Below are positions 32,359 to 43,972 of a stretch of 64,000 bases of DNA, piece after piece. The stretch's first letter is position 1. Every line of letters starts with the position of its first letter. The stretch covers positions 86,228,566-86,292,565 of the forward strand of contig NC_060251.1 in assembly GCF_921293095.1 (NCBI RefSeq), read 5' to 3'. The stretch comes from Ischnura elegans. Taxonomy: Eukaryota > Arthropoda > Insecta > Odonata > Coenagrionidae. The notes under the pieces were generated by a model. That model saw nothing but the letters and a program-made list of their open reading frames with translations, ran no database searches and was not told where the DNA came from. Both the position numbers and the translations under genes were made by a program.

Positions 32359-32620
32359 AGTAATTGACACCGCAACTTATTGATCGGTTACGTCGACTAG
32401 AACGTCAAAATTCAAACTCTTAGAGGAGACCTTTCACAGAGAAATTTGACGAACATCACACGTTCTTTTTGATTCATCGACAGCGGCCATGCGATCCGTA
32501 AAACAAATGAATTAGCGATATGTTTTGATTGGACACCAATTGGGATAGGGGGAGAGAGCGCAACGCGGACTGGTGGCCAATGGAGAACAAGAAAAATTTG
32601 CCCGCTGAATTTGGTTACCT
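32359..32620 (-). promoter_or_regulatory. Putative POLR1C promoter region
   Basis: Upstream of the start, three CCAAT-type words lie at 32528-32532 and 32539-32543 (minus-strand sense) and 32577-32581 (plus), beside a GC-richer patch. No TATA box is evident. A CCAAT-bearing, TATA-less promoter is plausible for a housekeeping gene. This is inference only. Confidence 0.35.
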
Positions 32621-32951
32621 ATTTGACATCTCTGTTATAATTTTACATTGATTTACTTTTTAAGCTCCTTAATTTCGCATTATCTCTATATTTTTTATTT
32701 CAAATTAGACATAATTTTTATATTATTGACTGCAAGGGAATTTCAAAGGCTATCTAAAATCATTTTTCTTTTATAGTTGTAATCTTTTAGCTATTCATAT
32801 TTGGCCTTTTAGGTTCCCCAATGTGAAATATACAGGTACGATTCTTATTCTATTCTTCGTGCAGAATTTTTGAATGTGGGCTATTTAAAATCTTTAACTG
32901 TAGATAGCTTATAAAATAGTAAATGGAACAGGTAGTAAAGGATGCACCCTA

Positions 32952-33740
32952 ACAATGGCGTAGCCAGGAATTTTGTTTGGGGGGTCCAAAACCAGGGGTG
33001 AAAATTTTACAAAAACAGCGCGGTACTAAGTTAAGGGTTTTAAACTAATTTTAACACCTTCCATAATCGAAGAAACTTCATTTTTCAGAGAAATCTTTTA
33101 TAAATCCATGATTTTTCCATTTTTGGTTTTCCTTGTGATGCAAAGTAATTGTGCTTTTAATTTCAGGGAGGGTTCGGACCCCCCCACACAGCAGAAATAC
33201 GTCTCGGATACGTCTCTGAGACGTCTCGAATATCGCATGTTACGACTCAGAGACATTCTGAGAGCTTCAGAGACATCTCTGAGACTTCTCTGAGATGTCA
33301 CTATGTCCAAAAAAATGGTCTATGAGATGTCTCATGAGACGTCTCAGATAAGTCTCTGAGATGTCTCATAAGAGTTTGTACTCTGATATGCTTAAAAATG
33401 TGGGCAAAAAATAATTAAATGCAAATTATACAGTTGTGACCTACTTATCTCGATCATTTTTAGCGACGAATTTTTGATGGATGACCTTTTGAAAATAAGA
33501 AACCCATATTAAATGTTGTGATTTTAATAATCAAAACTGCGCAATTGCACCGAAAAATATATATGGAAGGCATTCATGGCGTTTAAATAAGTTTTTTTTT
33601 TTAATTTCCTGAACGGCTCACGATTACATCTCTGAGACATCTCAGAGACATTTGCGATATTCGAGACATTCGAGATCATAGTGAGACGTCTCTGAGAGGT
33701 TCGTTGCTATGTGGGCCCTTGCTACACCATTGCACCCTAA
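32952..33740 (+). repeat. Interspersed 'GGCGTAGCCAGG' repeat, copy 1, interrupted by a MITE
   Basis: Begins AATGGCGTAGCCAGGAATTT, contains TTTCAGGGAGGGTTCGGACC, and after the nested MITE resumes with CTTGCTACACCATTG. The right part matches 33950-34075, which has GGAGGGGTTCAGACCCCC then CGCTATGCCACTG. Class unknown. Confidence 0.65.
33183..33715. mobile_element. MITE with arrays of GAGACGTCTC palindromes
   Basis: 533 bp. The ends are CCCACACAGCAG and, inverted, CCCACATAGCAACG. Both subterminal zones are crowded with GAGACGTCTC/GAGATGTCTC palindromic words and contain TCTCGAATATCGCA as an inverted pair. No coding capacity. Confidence 0.75.
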
Positions 33741-33939
33741 TATATACATAGCTCCAAAAGGATTATATCAGAATATTTTTAAGACTTTGAAATGGTTCTG
33801 TTTACCGATTAACAAATCTGAATATTATACATATTTAATTTATATCTGATGAACCCTGATCACACAATATTAGGATATTATTTGCACATTTTAGAGATTT
33901 TGATATATATCACATACAGATTCACATATCTGTTATGCA

Positions 33940-34076
33940 TATATATAGAAATCTTTTATGAATTCATGATTTTTCAATGTTTTGTTTTCTTTTATGATGA
34001 AGCAAAGAAGCTTTGTGTTTTTATATTTCGGAGGGGTTCAGACCCCCTGAATCCTCCTTCGCTATGCCACTGCTGA
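33940..34076 (+). repeat. Interspersed 'GGCGTAGCCAGG' repeat family, copy 2 (right part)
   Basis: Matches 33090-33180 plus 33720-33740 as if the nested MITE were absent, which gives an empty-site comparison for that insertion. Confidence 0.65.
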
Positions 34077-34424
34077 TTGCCAATGAACCTAGTATGTTTC
34101 AAGAGGAATTTTAATGAGCTAATTTCAGTTTAAAAGCAGTTAACTTATTTTTATTCAATCATTAGGATGATCCTGAGTTCCAATTACAGGCATATTGCCT
34201 CTCAGGTTACTATCCATTCACAAATTTTGAATTGCAAATGTCCAAAAATAACCACTCCAAGACTCAGAAGTGGATACAGAAAAAACTCAAGGGGGGGCAT
34301 AAAAGATATCTTGAGTTACCTTCACTTTTATCGTAATAAGAAATAATCAAGTCCATGCAAAGTTAAGGAAAGTTTTAATTAAGGTTGTAGTACACATATA
34401 CAAGACAATGCCATCCAATGGCAT

Positions 34425-34505
34425 AAAAAAGTTCTGCAATGTTCGGCAATACCAGCATCCCCGCAAGGGGGTTGTGCACCCCACATATGTATCCGCCACT
34501 GCCAT
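34425..34505 (-). repeat. Interspersed 'GCGGATACATGTGGGG' family, copy 2
   Basis: Reverse-complement match to 486-562, with about three quarters of positions agreeing by eye. Confidence 0.5.
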
Positions 34506-34756
34506 GACTCAACTTGCTTGCTTAGACTTAGAAACATAACATATGGTATTTGCTTCTTGAATATCATAAACATTCAAGAAGAAAATAAGTTGAAATCAAG
34601 ATGGCAAGAAAATGAAAGTTGCTAGGTTAGCAATGCAATGGTAATGGAAACAGATGTACATTTTACATCATAGTACAAGCCTTACCACCCTAATCATGAA
34701 CCCATTTTCACACGCATCAGGATGGAGTGCGATGAAATCTAATTAATGCTTGCAAT

Positions 34757-35416
34757 AGGGTAGTTTCCTTCATCAAAGAAAACGAAATGCATTGATTGCG
34801 TTTCCTTACCTACCATCAGTGTATTCATAATATACAAATTATTTGGTGTTAGAAATCCCAGTTTAGACGAATGGCAATGGTCAATTTTAACCTCATTTGA
34901 AAAAGGCCAGATTGGCGCCCATGCGATGCCACTCCACGTAATGTCACAGGGACCTAGTTTCTATACGAGTAGATAGGAGTTTTACATCGTCTGAGATTAC
35001 CAATGTATGCATAAGACACAGAGCTCAGGGAAATGTGTCTTAATGATCACCTATTAAAACTACCTAAGGTAGGAAAGTATTCTTCGTTTGATAAGGTATT
35101 AATAATCCTTATTTAAGCCAAGCGCTACCAGCTAGCATGGTAATCTGCTACCTGCTAGCATCCTGCGTCGTATCAGTGCTCAAGCCTCGCCCCAAGGTCA
35201 CCTCACACGCCGACAACTGGAACCAGAAATACGTCAAACGGAGTTTTCCCAGCATTCATACTTAGCCGTCGCGTTTTCACGCGCTTGAAATTTTTCACTT
35301 TTCGTTTAGTCGCGAAAAATAGATATCGTAATTTAAAAATCTGAAAGCATGAAATGCGCACTCCAGGAGTAATAATCTTTCGATTTAGGCAATAAAAAAA
35401 TAATAGGAAACCACCC
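34757..35416 (-). mobile_element. Long MITE family M1, copy C
   Basis: 660 bp in reverse orientation relative to copies A and B, with the same ends (AGGGTAGTTTCC ... GGAAACCACCC). It is full length like copy B. AAT sits on both flanks. Confidence 0.87.
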
Positions 35417-36081
35417 AATTTATATCAGATTGGGCTTTACCCTGGCCTCCAGCCAGTGCAGGGTGATTGGATCCTTGGTAGATCCCCTTAGGAACACACT
35501 CTTGACGCTGGGCTTGAAAGTCAATAACTTTTATATCCTGACATAGATGGGGGAAAGAAAAAGCAAGAAGGGCAAGGAGACACTGCCAAGGCAATTAAGG
35601 AGCCCAGGAATGCTTCCAAGTTAGGGATGACAAAAATATGGACTCAATAAATCTTTTATTACAATGATTTTATCTCCAAGAATCACATATAACTCCAATT
35701 ATCATGAACAGATGATAAAACTAAATCGACTTTAATCTATTTGCCATTTTTACAAATGGTCTTTATTAAAGCATACTACTAATCCTTAGAATTTAGCTAA
35801 TTGCTCATAATGGCAGTGGGTTCCTTGCCTGAGGGTTTGAGTTCTGTTTAGGTAAGATTTTCATACATACCCAGATCATCGGCGTTGGTAATTGTGCACT
35901 TGTTAATGCAATTTAACTATGATATAAAAAGTCCCATAGAGGCTCTCTTCAGGTGCATGGAAATGAATGAATTTTCATTGAAAAATCAAAAAATAAACCT
36001 AATGTCTCTATTCTGTTGTCTACACTTGCTAGAATATGATTCATCAGGTTATAAGTGGCCGTGGATGTTGATCTAGATTTT

Positions 36082-36610
36082 CTAAACCCATTCTGAGAGG
36101 GATGAAGAAGGTTGTTTTTCAAGATATGAGGTCAGTCGGACAAAGAAAACTTTTTCAAATATCTTGCAGAATTGGTTCAATGGTGAAATAGGCCAGTAAG
36201 AATTCTTATCATGATTATGACCTTTGCCTTTATAAACAGGAATGACTATTTCAAGTGCTGCAGGGAAAACTCCAAGTTGTAAGCATTCATAAATGAGAAA
36301 TAGCATATGAACACTAGCAGTATGGAATGCTTTCTTTATGACTGTTGCAGGAATACCATCTAAACCTGAAATGTTTCTGCCAGGTAAGCTATAAACAATT
36401 ATAGTCAGTTCCATTTCAGTGCAAGGAGAGTTGCAAGGGAATGTGCGGGTACGTATAGGGAGTTAATGGATTTATAGCTATCTGATGGGATAGATAAAAG
36501 CTGTTTAAAGCCAATGCAATTTGAAAAATATCTGAAATAATATTACGACAAGAGTCAATAATTTGAAGGTCACAATGTTGGCTACTTGAGTTCTTTGATT
36601 CTTGCATAAT
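36082..36610 (-). mobile_element. Non-LTR retrotransposon reverse transcriptase, N-terminal RT fragment
   Basis: The minus-strand frame encodes SGLDGIPATVIKKA, LGVFPAALEIVIPVYKGKG and YWPISPLNQFCKIFEKVFFVRLTSYL. These are the conserved first motifs of Jockey/CR1-like RTs (GxDGIP, VIPIFKKG, YRPIS...KIFEK). The catalytic YADD half is not recognisable, so this is a truncated, dead copy. It lies between POLR1C and pumilio. Confidence 0.82.
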
Positions 36611-39600
36611 CTTCCAGATTTATTTGGATTTATTGCTATTAAATGTGACATACCTTATATGCTATGCATACTGAATATATTTTGATCTCTGGGCAAATAA
36701 ACAATTATCACTATTGTATGCTTTGTGGTTCAAAAACCTAAAACCAAATACATATGTAGGAATAAAAGGACTCTCTTTTATAGATGATCATACAGAAAGT
36801 TTATTCTCACAAGTAGTTGTTACATTTGTACACCATATACAAGATTTTTTACTTCTTTCTCTACAGAGATATATAAATGTTGGGATATCCCGAGAACCTA
36901 ATGAACCAAAAACAAACTGTATCATTTTCAGGCTCTTTAGCATGTAAAGACAAGACATAGGCGAGCCAATTAAGGAGATGCATATCCAGCTGGATCACGT
37001 CACTCAATCACACACACTCATACATACTCATCAAAACTGATGAAATCACGTTACATACCAAGAGTAAAAAATATTCCTACAGCTTTTTTCCAACATTTTT
37101 CAACTGCTCATCATGGTATGACGGTTAAAAATAAGAATAAATGTTTTCATATACAAGTGAGTTTGATATTTACTTAAAATCAAACTACTACATACTATGT
37201 AAAAAATTACAAGTTACAACATTATCTGAAAGAATTTGGGTGATTTATTTTTATAAAACATTACCAAGAAACTCACTAGACAGAATGGGAGTAAACTGAA
37301 ACACTAAATTGACCACCTTTCCAATCAATGACAAACTTTCCAGACCTGCTGCTCAATTATACCCCACGTACATATAAAAATGTTTACACCAAACCACAAT
37401 TGAACTTAAAAAACAAGTAAATGCACAAAAAATATTGTCATAGCTTCCACCATGAGCATGCTTATAAAGCTCCGATGTGGGATTCAGTTTCTCAGTTCTA
37501 ACACAACAACACAAATGGCTTAAGATTACAGAAACTAAAAGCACAATATGACCATTGTCTACTTAATATTTATATACATTGTAAAGAAGACTACATACAC
37601 AATGGTACATGAATGTTTCACACAATGAATGAGTAGTGATCTAGATAAGCATTTCTGAGCAGCAGCAATTTTTTTATCATGGGAAGTTTGCTTACAAGCA
37701 CAAATTAACCTAACTTCTCGGTAAAACAAGCGGATAAATAAAGGATTTAATTTTGAAACCAGCTACAATAACGTCATCTCCTCTCCCAAGTGGGAAGACT
37801 TGAAAACACTGCATTAGCTTTCATCTGAGAGGGTTTACCAATCATCCATTCTCTTTATAAGCGAAAAATACAAGCAGCTGACAAACCACAATTCACCAAG
37901 GGGCTACAGTCTAAGACAAGAATAATGTTACAAAAGATTTGCAGCATAACAACGGCCATTAGGACATGGAAATGGGAAGGATATTTGATGTGCCAAAAGT
38001 ATATTAAAATGATGATTTGCAGCAAATTGAATTCTTACTGAAAATATATGCATCTTACGTAAAGAAGAAATTATAATCGTGCAGGGAAATTTTGCTAAAC
38101 TTAATACTTCCACAATAATAATATTTTAGAAGAGTAATTTCAATCATAAGAACTATTAACTAAATAGAAACAAAAATTTAAATATTAATTACTTCCTTAA
38201 AATATAAACTAGCTATGGAACAATGGTGGAAAAAAGAGATGCAACTCTAAAACAAATAGTAATCAAGTACTTTTCGAATATTTGAGGTGAGGGATTGGGA
38301 AGTTAGGAATCTGACAGACCGAAGCAATACATTTAAGCAGCTGCTATTTCTCCATATACATGGGAGAATGCAATTAGCACACACAAAAGAAATTGTGCAA
38401 ATTCATTTTTCAAAAGTGTTACTTACATCAGTCTTGTTGAAAACTTCTACAATTTTTGTTTCATAACCCCCAGACTAATTCAAATGGACAAATCTGATCG
38501 CTTGCTTCAACATCCCATCCTACACTACAATACCATCTTTACAAAGCACAACCCCCCTATTTACATTGAAAACACAAGAAATAATTATCAGGAATTGGTT
38601 TATCCATCTAAATTTTATGGAAATGCCCTAAAGGCAAGGGCCATACTTATACTAGAACATGTCTAGAGAAATCAAATCATTAATTTTCTAAGCAACAGTA
38701 ACTGCATCAATGCAAGCAGTGTCTTGGAAAGTTAGAAAATTGACAGCCACTCAAATCAGTTATAAACAGGGAGTCTCCTGAAAGATTTCAATGAAAAATA
38801 ATAAACCTGCTAACTTAAGGAACTTGAACATGCGCCCTCCTTCATTTTGTAAGGTTCGGTTTTGGTTTCAGTGGATCATGAAGGCATTTGAGATGAAAAT
38901 GCACTGGTGCAATAAAAATTACAAGAGCAATCAACACTAACCCATGAGGCAACACAAGAAAGCACACCTAAGTGCTCACACGATATTAAGTGCCCAGTTT
39001 ATGAGATGACTTCTACCTACAGATGAAATTAAAATGAGAAAAAGACAACAGCTTAGCAACCATTTGCATGTGCTTTTAAGCTTCTTGCTTTGCGTAAATA
39101 GGTCATGTTTCTTGCCGCATTTCTTCCTCTAAAATATTTCTCTCATCACATTCCAAACTTAAAAAAATATCCAAGAATGAGATCAATATTTTTGTTTCCA
39201 TACCATCTTGAATTCCTTACTTGTTAATTCATATCCTATTATCTTAATTAATCAAAACCTTTTACGTTCTGATTTTTTTCCTATGTATATTATTTATATA
39301 TGCTACACAGTAGAAAATACACGCAAATATGAAAATTACACCTACAAGTACTATGTATGATTGATTATATTACAGATTATGAAAAATATAAGATGCACTT
39401 TAGAGCAAACCACAACTTTCAATGTTCTTCATGACAACACACAATCATAAAAGAAAGACAATTTTGAAATCCATGAGAACAAATTAAAATATGATCACAC
39501 AGATCTGCAAAATGGACACAGAATATGTTTACAATGCTCACAGGATTTGATATTATGATTAGAACCCCTCCATCGACTACGTTTTTGTATGTACAAATTA

Positions 39601-39690
39601 CAGCAGTTGTGAGTCCAAAATTACATAAAATTACTATTCATTGTTCTTCATTAAAAAATTGCATTTTCTCAAAATTTACAAATAAATAAT
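36611..39690. other. Intergenic AT-rich sequence, no gene seen
   Basis: No exon, RNA gene or element is supported. It might include distal pumilio 3' UTR if a far-left polyadenylation site is used. Confidence 0.4.
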
Positions 39691-39699
39691 TTACTCCAA

Positions 39700-42600
39700 G
39701 ACATGCACTGTCAAACTGTACAATATGGGATGGATTTTACAAGTCGTGGGAGAAAACCACGCAATATACTTTACAGCCTGAGGGAGTCGACGCACCACGA
39801 CGATGCGCCGCAGAGAATAGTGAGAATGTCTCGGGAATTTAGGTCGATTTCTTTACACCTTACGACCCTCCCTTTATTTCCCATTTTATGAACCAGTCGA
39901 ACCCTCAGCCCTCCAAAAAAATGTCCCCCCTGGAGAGAAAAGGGGCATAGGGCATCTATTCACAGAAATGTACCATTTTATTTTCTTACAAACATTTTTA
40001 CAAGGTCACTCTCTATTACACAATCACCAAATTTGAGCCGGGAGGGGTTCGGGGACAGCCTTGGCAAGGCAAGAGGCCATCGCCTAAAAAACAAACGGAC
40101 GAATTATTATTTATATAAAACTTTTTACATTTCCTGACCACCTCCGACTGCAAAGATCATAGAGAATGGTTCAGGGGAGGCCAAAAAACAAGCATGAAGG
40201 GGAGGACATCCTCCATTACTCCCCAGGTCCCAAAAACCTACAAAAGAAGATCACAAGGAAAACACACATTTATGTGTAGTTATATATATATATATATGTA
40301 TTTACATATATACTTGAATGATGAAAAAGTTGTGGAATGCTCATCAACTAAAGTAGCACCCCGAAATTCCTACGTGCAAGCTAAATCTTACTTGGTTACC
40401 ACAAATCGGAGGCAGATGTTTACCCCTCCTCCCCACCCAATCTAATATGCTATCACCACAGTGGAACCTATCCAACTTCTTGTCAATGTCTCAAGAATGA
40501 GAAGAAAGGTATGCAATACAAAGCAAAACTGCCAGAATCAGAAAAGGCAAAAAGGAGAGAGAGAAAGAGGACTTCAGGGGAATGACAGGGTCAAATTTCA
40601 GTGGCCTCGTGCTGCCTGTACACTACGGAAAGTGGACTCAAGCAGAGATTACACGCGTTAAAAAGGGGTGGAAATGTCGAGACGCTCGATGCAGGTGATA
40701 ATCCAGGGCAATCATGAAGGAAGACCCAAACAACAACAGGAAATGAAATTAATCACCCCTCAGACATGCCTATGCCTACTCGTTAGCTTCATCCGCAAGA
40801 CTTTATTCTGAGAATCTCACAAAAAAAATATGCATGAATGTATGATGTACATATGTATATAAAAAAACATGAGTGACAAATGTATAAAACATGCATGTGT
40901 ATTTGTTTTCTGTACATAAATATGAACCTGTTGTATGAAGTTTTACAATGCTTTGAATGATGCTTTTATTCCATTTACACGTCAATACACTAACCGGACA
41001 TGTCCTATACCTCTAATTAAAAAAGTGGGGAGGAGGCTAGAAAAAATTGGGAAACCAAACAGGGGACATAGGACATAGCAGTTTCTCATTTGCATAAAAA
41101 AAGTAGTGCAGTTATATTTCATCCCTGTAAATGCTTACTGGCACACATTAAATGTGCACGAAATGTAGATAATCCCATCTGCCCTTTCAAAAGCCTTTTC
41201 CTACTGACCAGATTTACAATAAGAAAAATAGTCTTCAAATCTAAACTGTACACCATCATTTTCTTAACCCTAATTTCTAAGTTTTCTTTGCTTTGTCTTG
41301 AATTGAATGCCTCCGTAAAAGATTGGTCTCTAAAGTTGACGGGGGGGAAAAGACCTATTATTTCTGGGAAAGATACAGAACTCGTTCAAAAGTTTCAGAA
41401 TGTAAAAAAATTAAAGAGGAAATGCTGATAGAGTGATCGGCAACACCAGCAAAACCAGCACACCCAGGGTGGGTGATAGGCAGGGCACGGGTGGGACGGA
41501 ACGAGGCTGGGGAAGGCAGGCATCAAAGAGGTCCAAGGAAGGGGATCAAAGCCTGCCCCTCCCACCAAAGTCGGCTGGGTCAAACGCAACGGGCACGTGG
41601 GGGTCAAATAGGCTTTGGGTGGTAGTCATGTGCAGGTGTGACTTACAGACCAGACAACGAGGATACCACAATGTTGGAATGGTGCAAATGCATATTGAGA
41701 TTTCACATTCGATTCCCCTGTGCCTTGTATTTTTTTTTTTGGTTCCTACCACCTAAAGTGACTACGAGACAACAAAACTGAAAAAAGACCACTCAACAGT
41801 GCATAGTTCAGGTAAACTACAGCATCAATACGAAAAGAGACAAGAGAGAGCAATTTCCGTGCTGCACACTCTTCGAGCCTTGGTGCCCCGCGACACAAGC
41901 AGGGGCACTCGATGCATCTCGTAACCTCCCTTCCTGCATTCTTTCGTCGTCCAGGCGCGAGAACTGGTGCGATCGAGAGCTCTCAAAAAGGCAAGGTGCG
42001 TACGCATGGGTCACACAAAACATGTGGGAGTGGAGGGGGGTCACTCTATACAAAGTCTAATCTCATAGGTACCCTGCTTTTAAAAATGCCGAGAGAGAAA
42101 GAGAGGATTCACTACTCTCTTACTGTCTCCCAGGATCTATTTTAACCACCAAGCTTTCCTCCAAACATGGCAACTTCATCGATTTCATTCCTCTCTGCCA
42201 TCAAAAAATTGACTGCTCCTGACCAACCTTTATGGGGAAGGCAGAGAGAGGGAGAGTTATTGACAAAAGGGATTCACCAGTGTGGTAAAAAGAAACTTAA
42301 AAAGAGTATCAGGTGATACAAAGTGAATGAGCTCTTTGCGTGAGAGGGTGATGTGAAATCGTTTAGATGGTGTGTAGAAATATACTCTTTTTTTATCAGT
42401 TGCTACTGATGTTCCTATTGTATGTAAGACTTAAAAGTGATATAGTCAGAGCGATAGGTGATAGATTACTCCACTTTCTTTTTTGCACTTTTTTCTTGAG
42501 TCGTGTTTTTTTTGATAAATTCTCTTAGCAGCTACTTCCTGAGGCTGGTATCACAATTGATGCAGGGCTTATTTAAACATAGTGGCATCCTGATTTCTTT

Positions 42601-43668
42601 ATATAATTCAGCTATGAGTTACTTCAAATTATTTCCCAATTGTTTGTCACTCTCGCCTCCCAAATCAATCTCTCACTTGGCTTACTTGGCATTTCATTTA
42701 CAGATAAAGCATTGCATAGAACCTTCAAAAGGAATGATGTTACTTCACTCGCTATAACCTAATATTGAAATCGCTTCAAATCACTCGTTCATGCTATCAA
42801 TTCAAGTAAGCTCCTAGTCAGAAAAACCCCAATACACAAGGCCAGCACAATGGCAGTAATGTAATGGACTCTGGAGAAGAGTAGCGATGAACACAAACTT
42901 ACTAGAAACAAACATTACAAAAGTGACACCCCTTTTGTTTACATTCCACGTGAAATGAAACCTCAAAAATGGAGGCACATTAATTTTCTGTAGGAGAAGA
43001 AAGGAGGACATTACAGACCCTGGGGCATTAAAGTTTCAATGCACAGCGGCCAACAGCTTGTTTAGGATCAAAACAGGCAAGTCAGTGCAGTCACTCATTG
43101 AGCAGTACCACACATGTCTATCAAACATTACCTTTTTTTTGGACACACCGGCCCAAAAAAAAAACAAAAATAAAATACATTGATGCAATTATAGGAGATT
43201 TCTAGACAACTGCCACTTGATATAGAAAGACCCTTTTTTTTTGGCCCCTTTAAGCAATGATATCTCCTCCTCCTTCCCCTCGCGCACATTTTTTTACGAC
43301 AACCAAAATCACGCACACTGGGATCCACTTCATCCGGAACAACCACAAGGTTTACGTCAAAAACATGCAACAACCTGTACGCCGAAGTAACCCTCCAATG
43401 CAGCCAATCACACGCATCACTCCCTGTGTCCGAGTCGAACTTCACCCATGACGGCACGGAAGGATTCCCACGGGCATGAAAGAAGCTCTCTGTCGCTGGA
43501 AGGAGAGATGCCATTGTCTTTTCCATTTCCGAAGGTGCACATGTGGTGGTGGTCGCTCGATGCAAACACCCATTGCCCAGGGACCCACGACCCCTCGTCG
43601 ACGCCCTCCCCAGCTTTCTCCCTCCTACCGTCACCTCCGCCAGTCCCTGCCAGTGGCACTGTCGTCAG
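39700..43668 (-). other. pum: Probable pumilio 3' UTR region
   Basis: Directly downstream of the pumilio stop and less AT-rich than the sequence to its left. AATAAA signals on the minus strand lie at 40802-40807 and 39873-39878. A (TA)n run is at about 40281-40297. Candidate Pumilio-response elements (TGTANATA on the minus strand) lie at 40299-40306 here and, further left, at 39588-39595, 38558-38565 and 37571-37578. The real end cannot be chosen without transcript data. Confidence 0.45.
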
Positions 43669-43972
43669 TTAGAGTCCTCCAGCCACCACGGCATTGGCCC
43701 CGCCTCCTGGAGGTCCAATAGGGCCGAGATCTCCTCCTCCGCCACCCCCACCTCCACTCCCGCCGGCCGCGGCACTCTTCAAGAAGAATTTCTCCATCTT
43801 GGCGATGATGTGCTTGCCATACGTGTACTTGCGCAGAGAGGGAAGATGGGGTCGAATTTTGTGCATCAGCACTTTCCGCTGTGTGGGTTCAGCCACATCA
43901 ATCATCTTCTGCACCACGTAGTTGGCAAACTGATCCTTCATCATTACATGTAAGGCACTGTTGGGATTACCG
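43669..43972 (-). CDS. pum: pum last exon: PUF repeat 8 and C-terminal tail
   Basis: Encodes [20 protein letters not shown] then [32 protein letters not shown], a polyglycine run and [11 protein letters not shown], stop TAA at 43671-43669. The acceptor is a tandem AAGCAG, so a start at 43975 (one extra Ser) is also possible. Confidence 0.96.

Noticed and set aside
40281-40320. (TA)n tract near a TATTTACATATATA run as a possible promoter
   Set aside because: Simple microsatellite; no gene starts nearby in either direction.
43257-43953. Several plus-strand open frames over the last pum exon
   Set aside because: Antisense shadows produced by the GC-rich polyglycine coding sequence.
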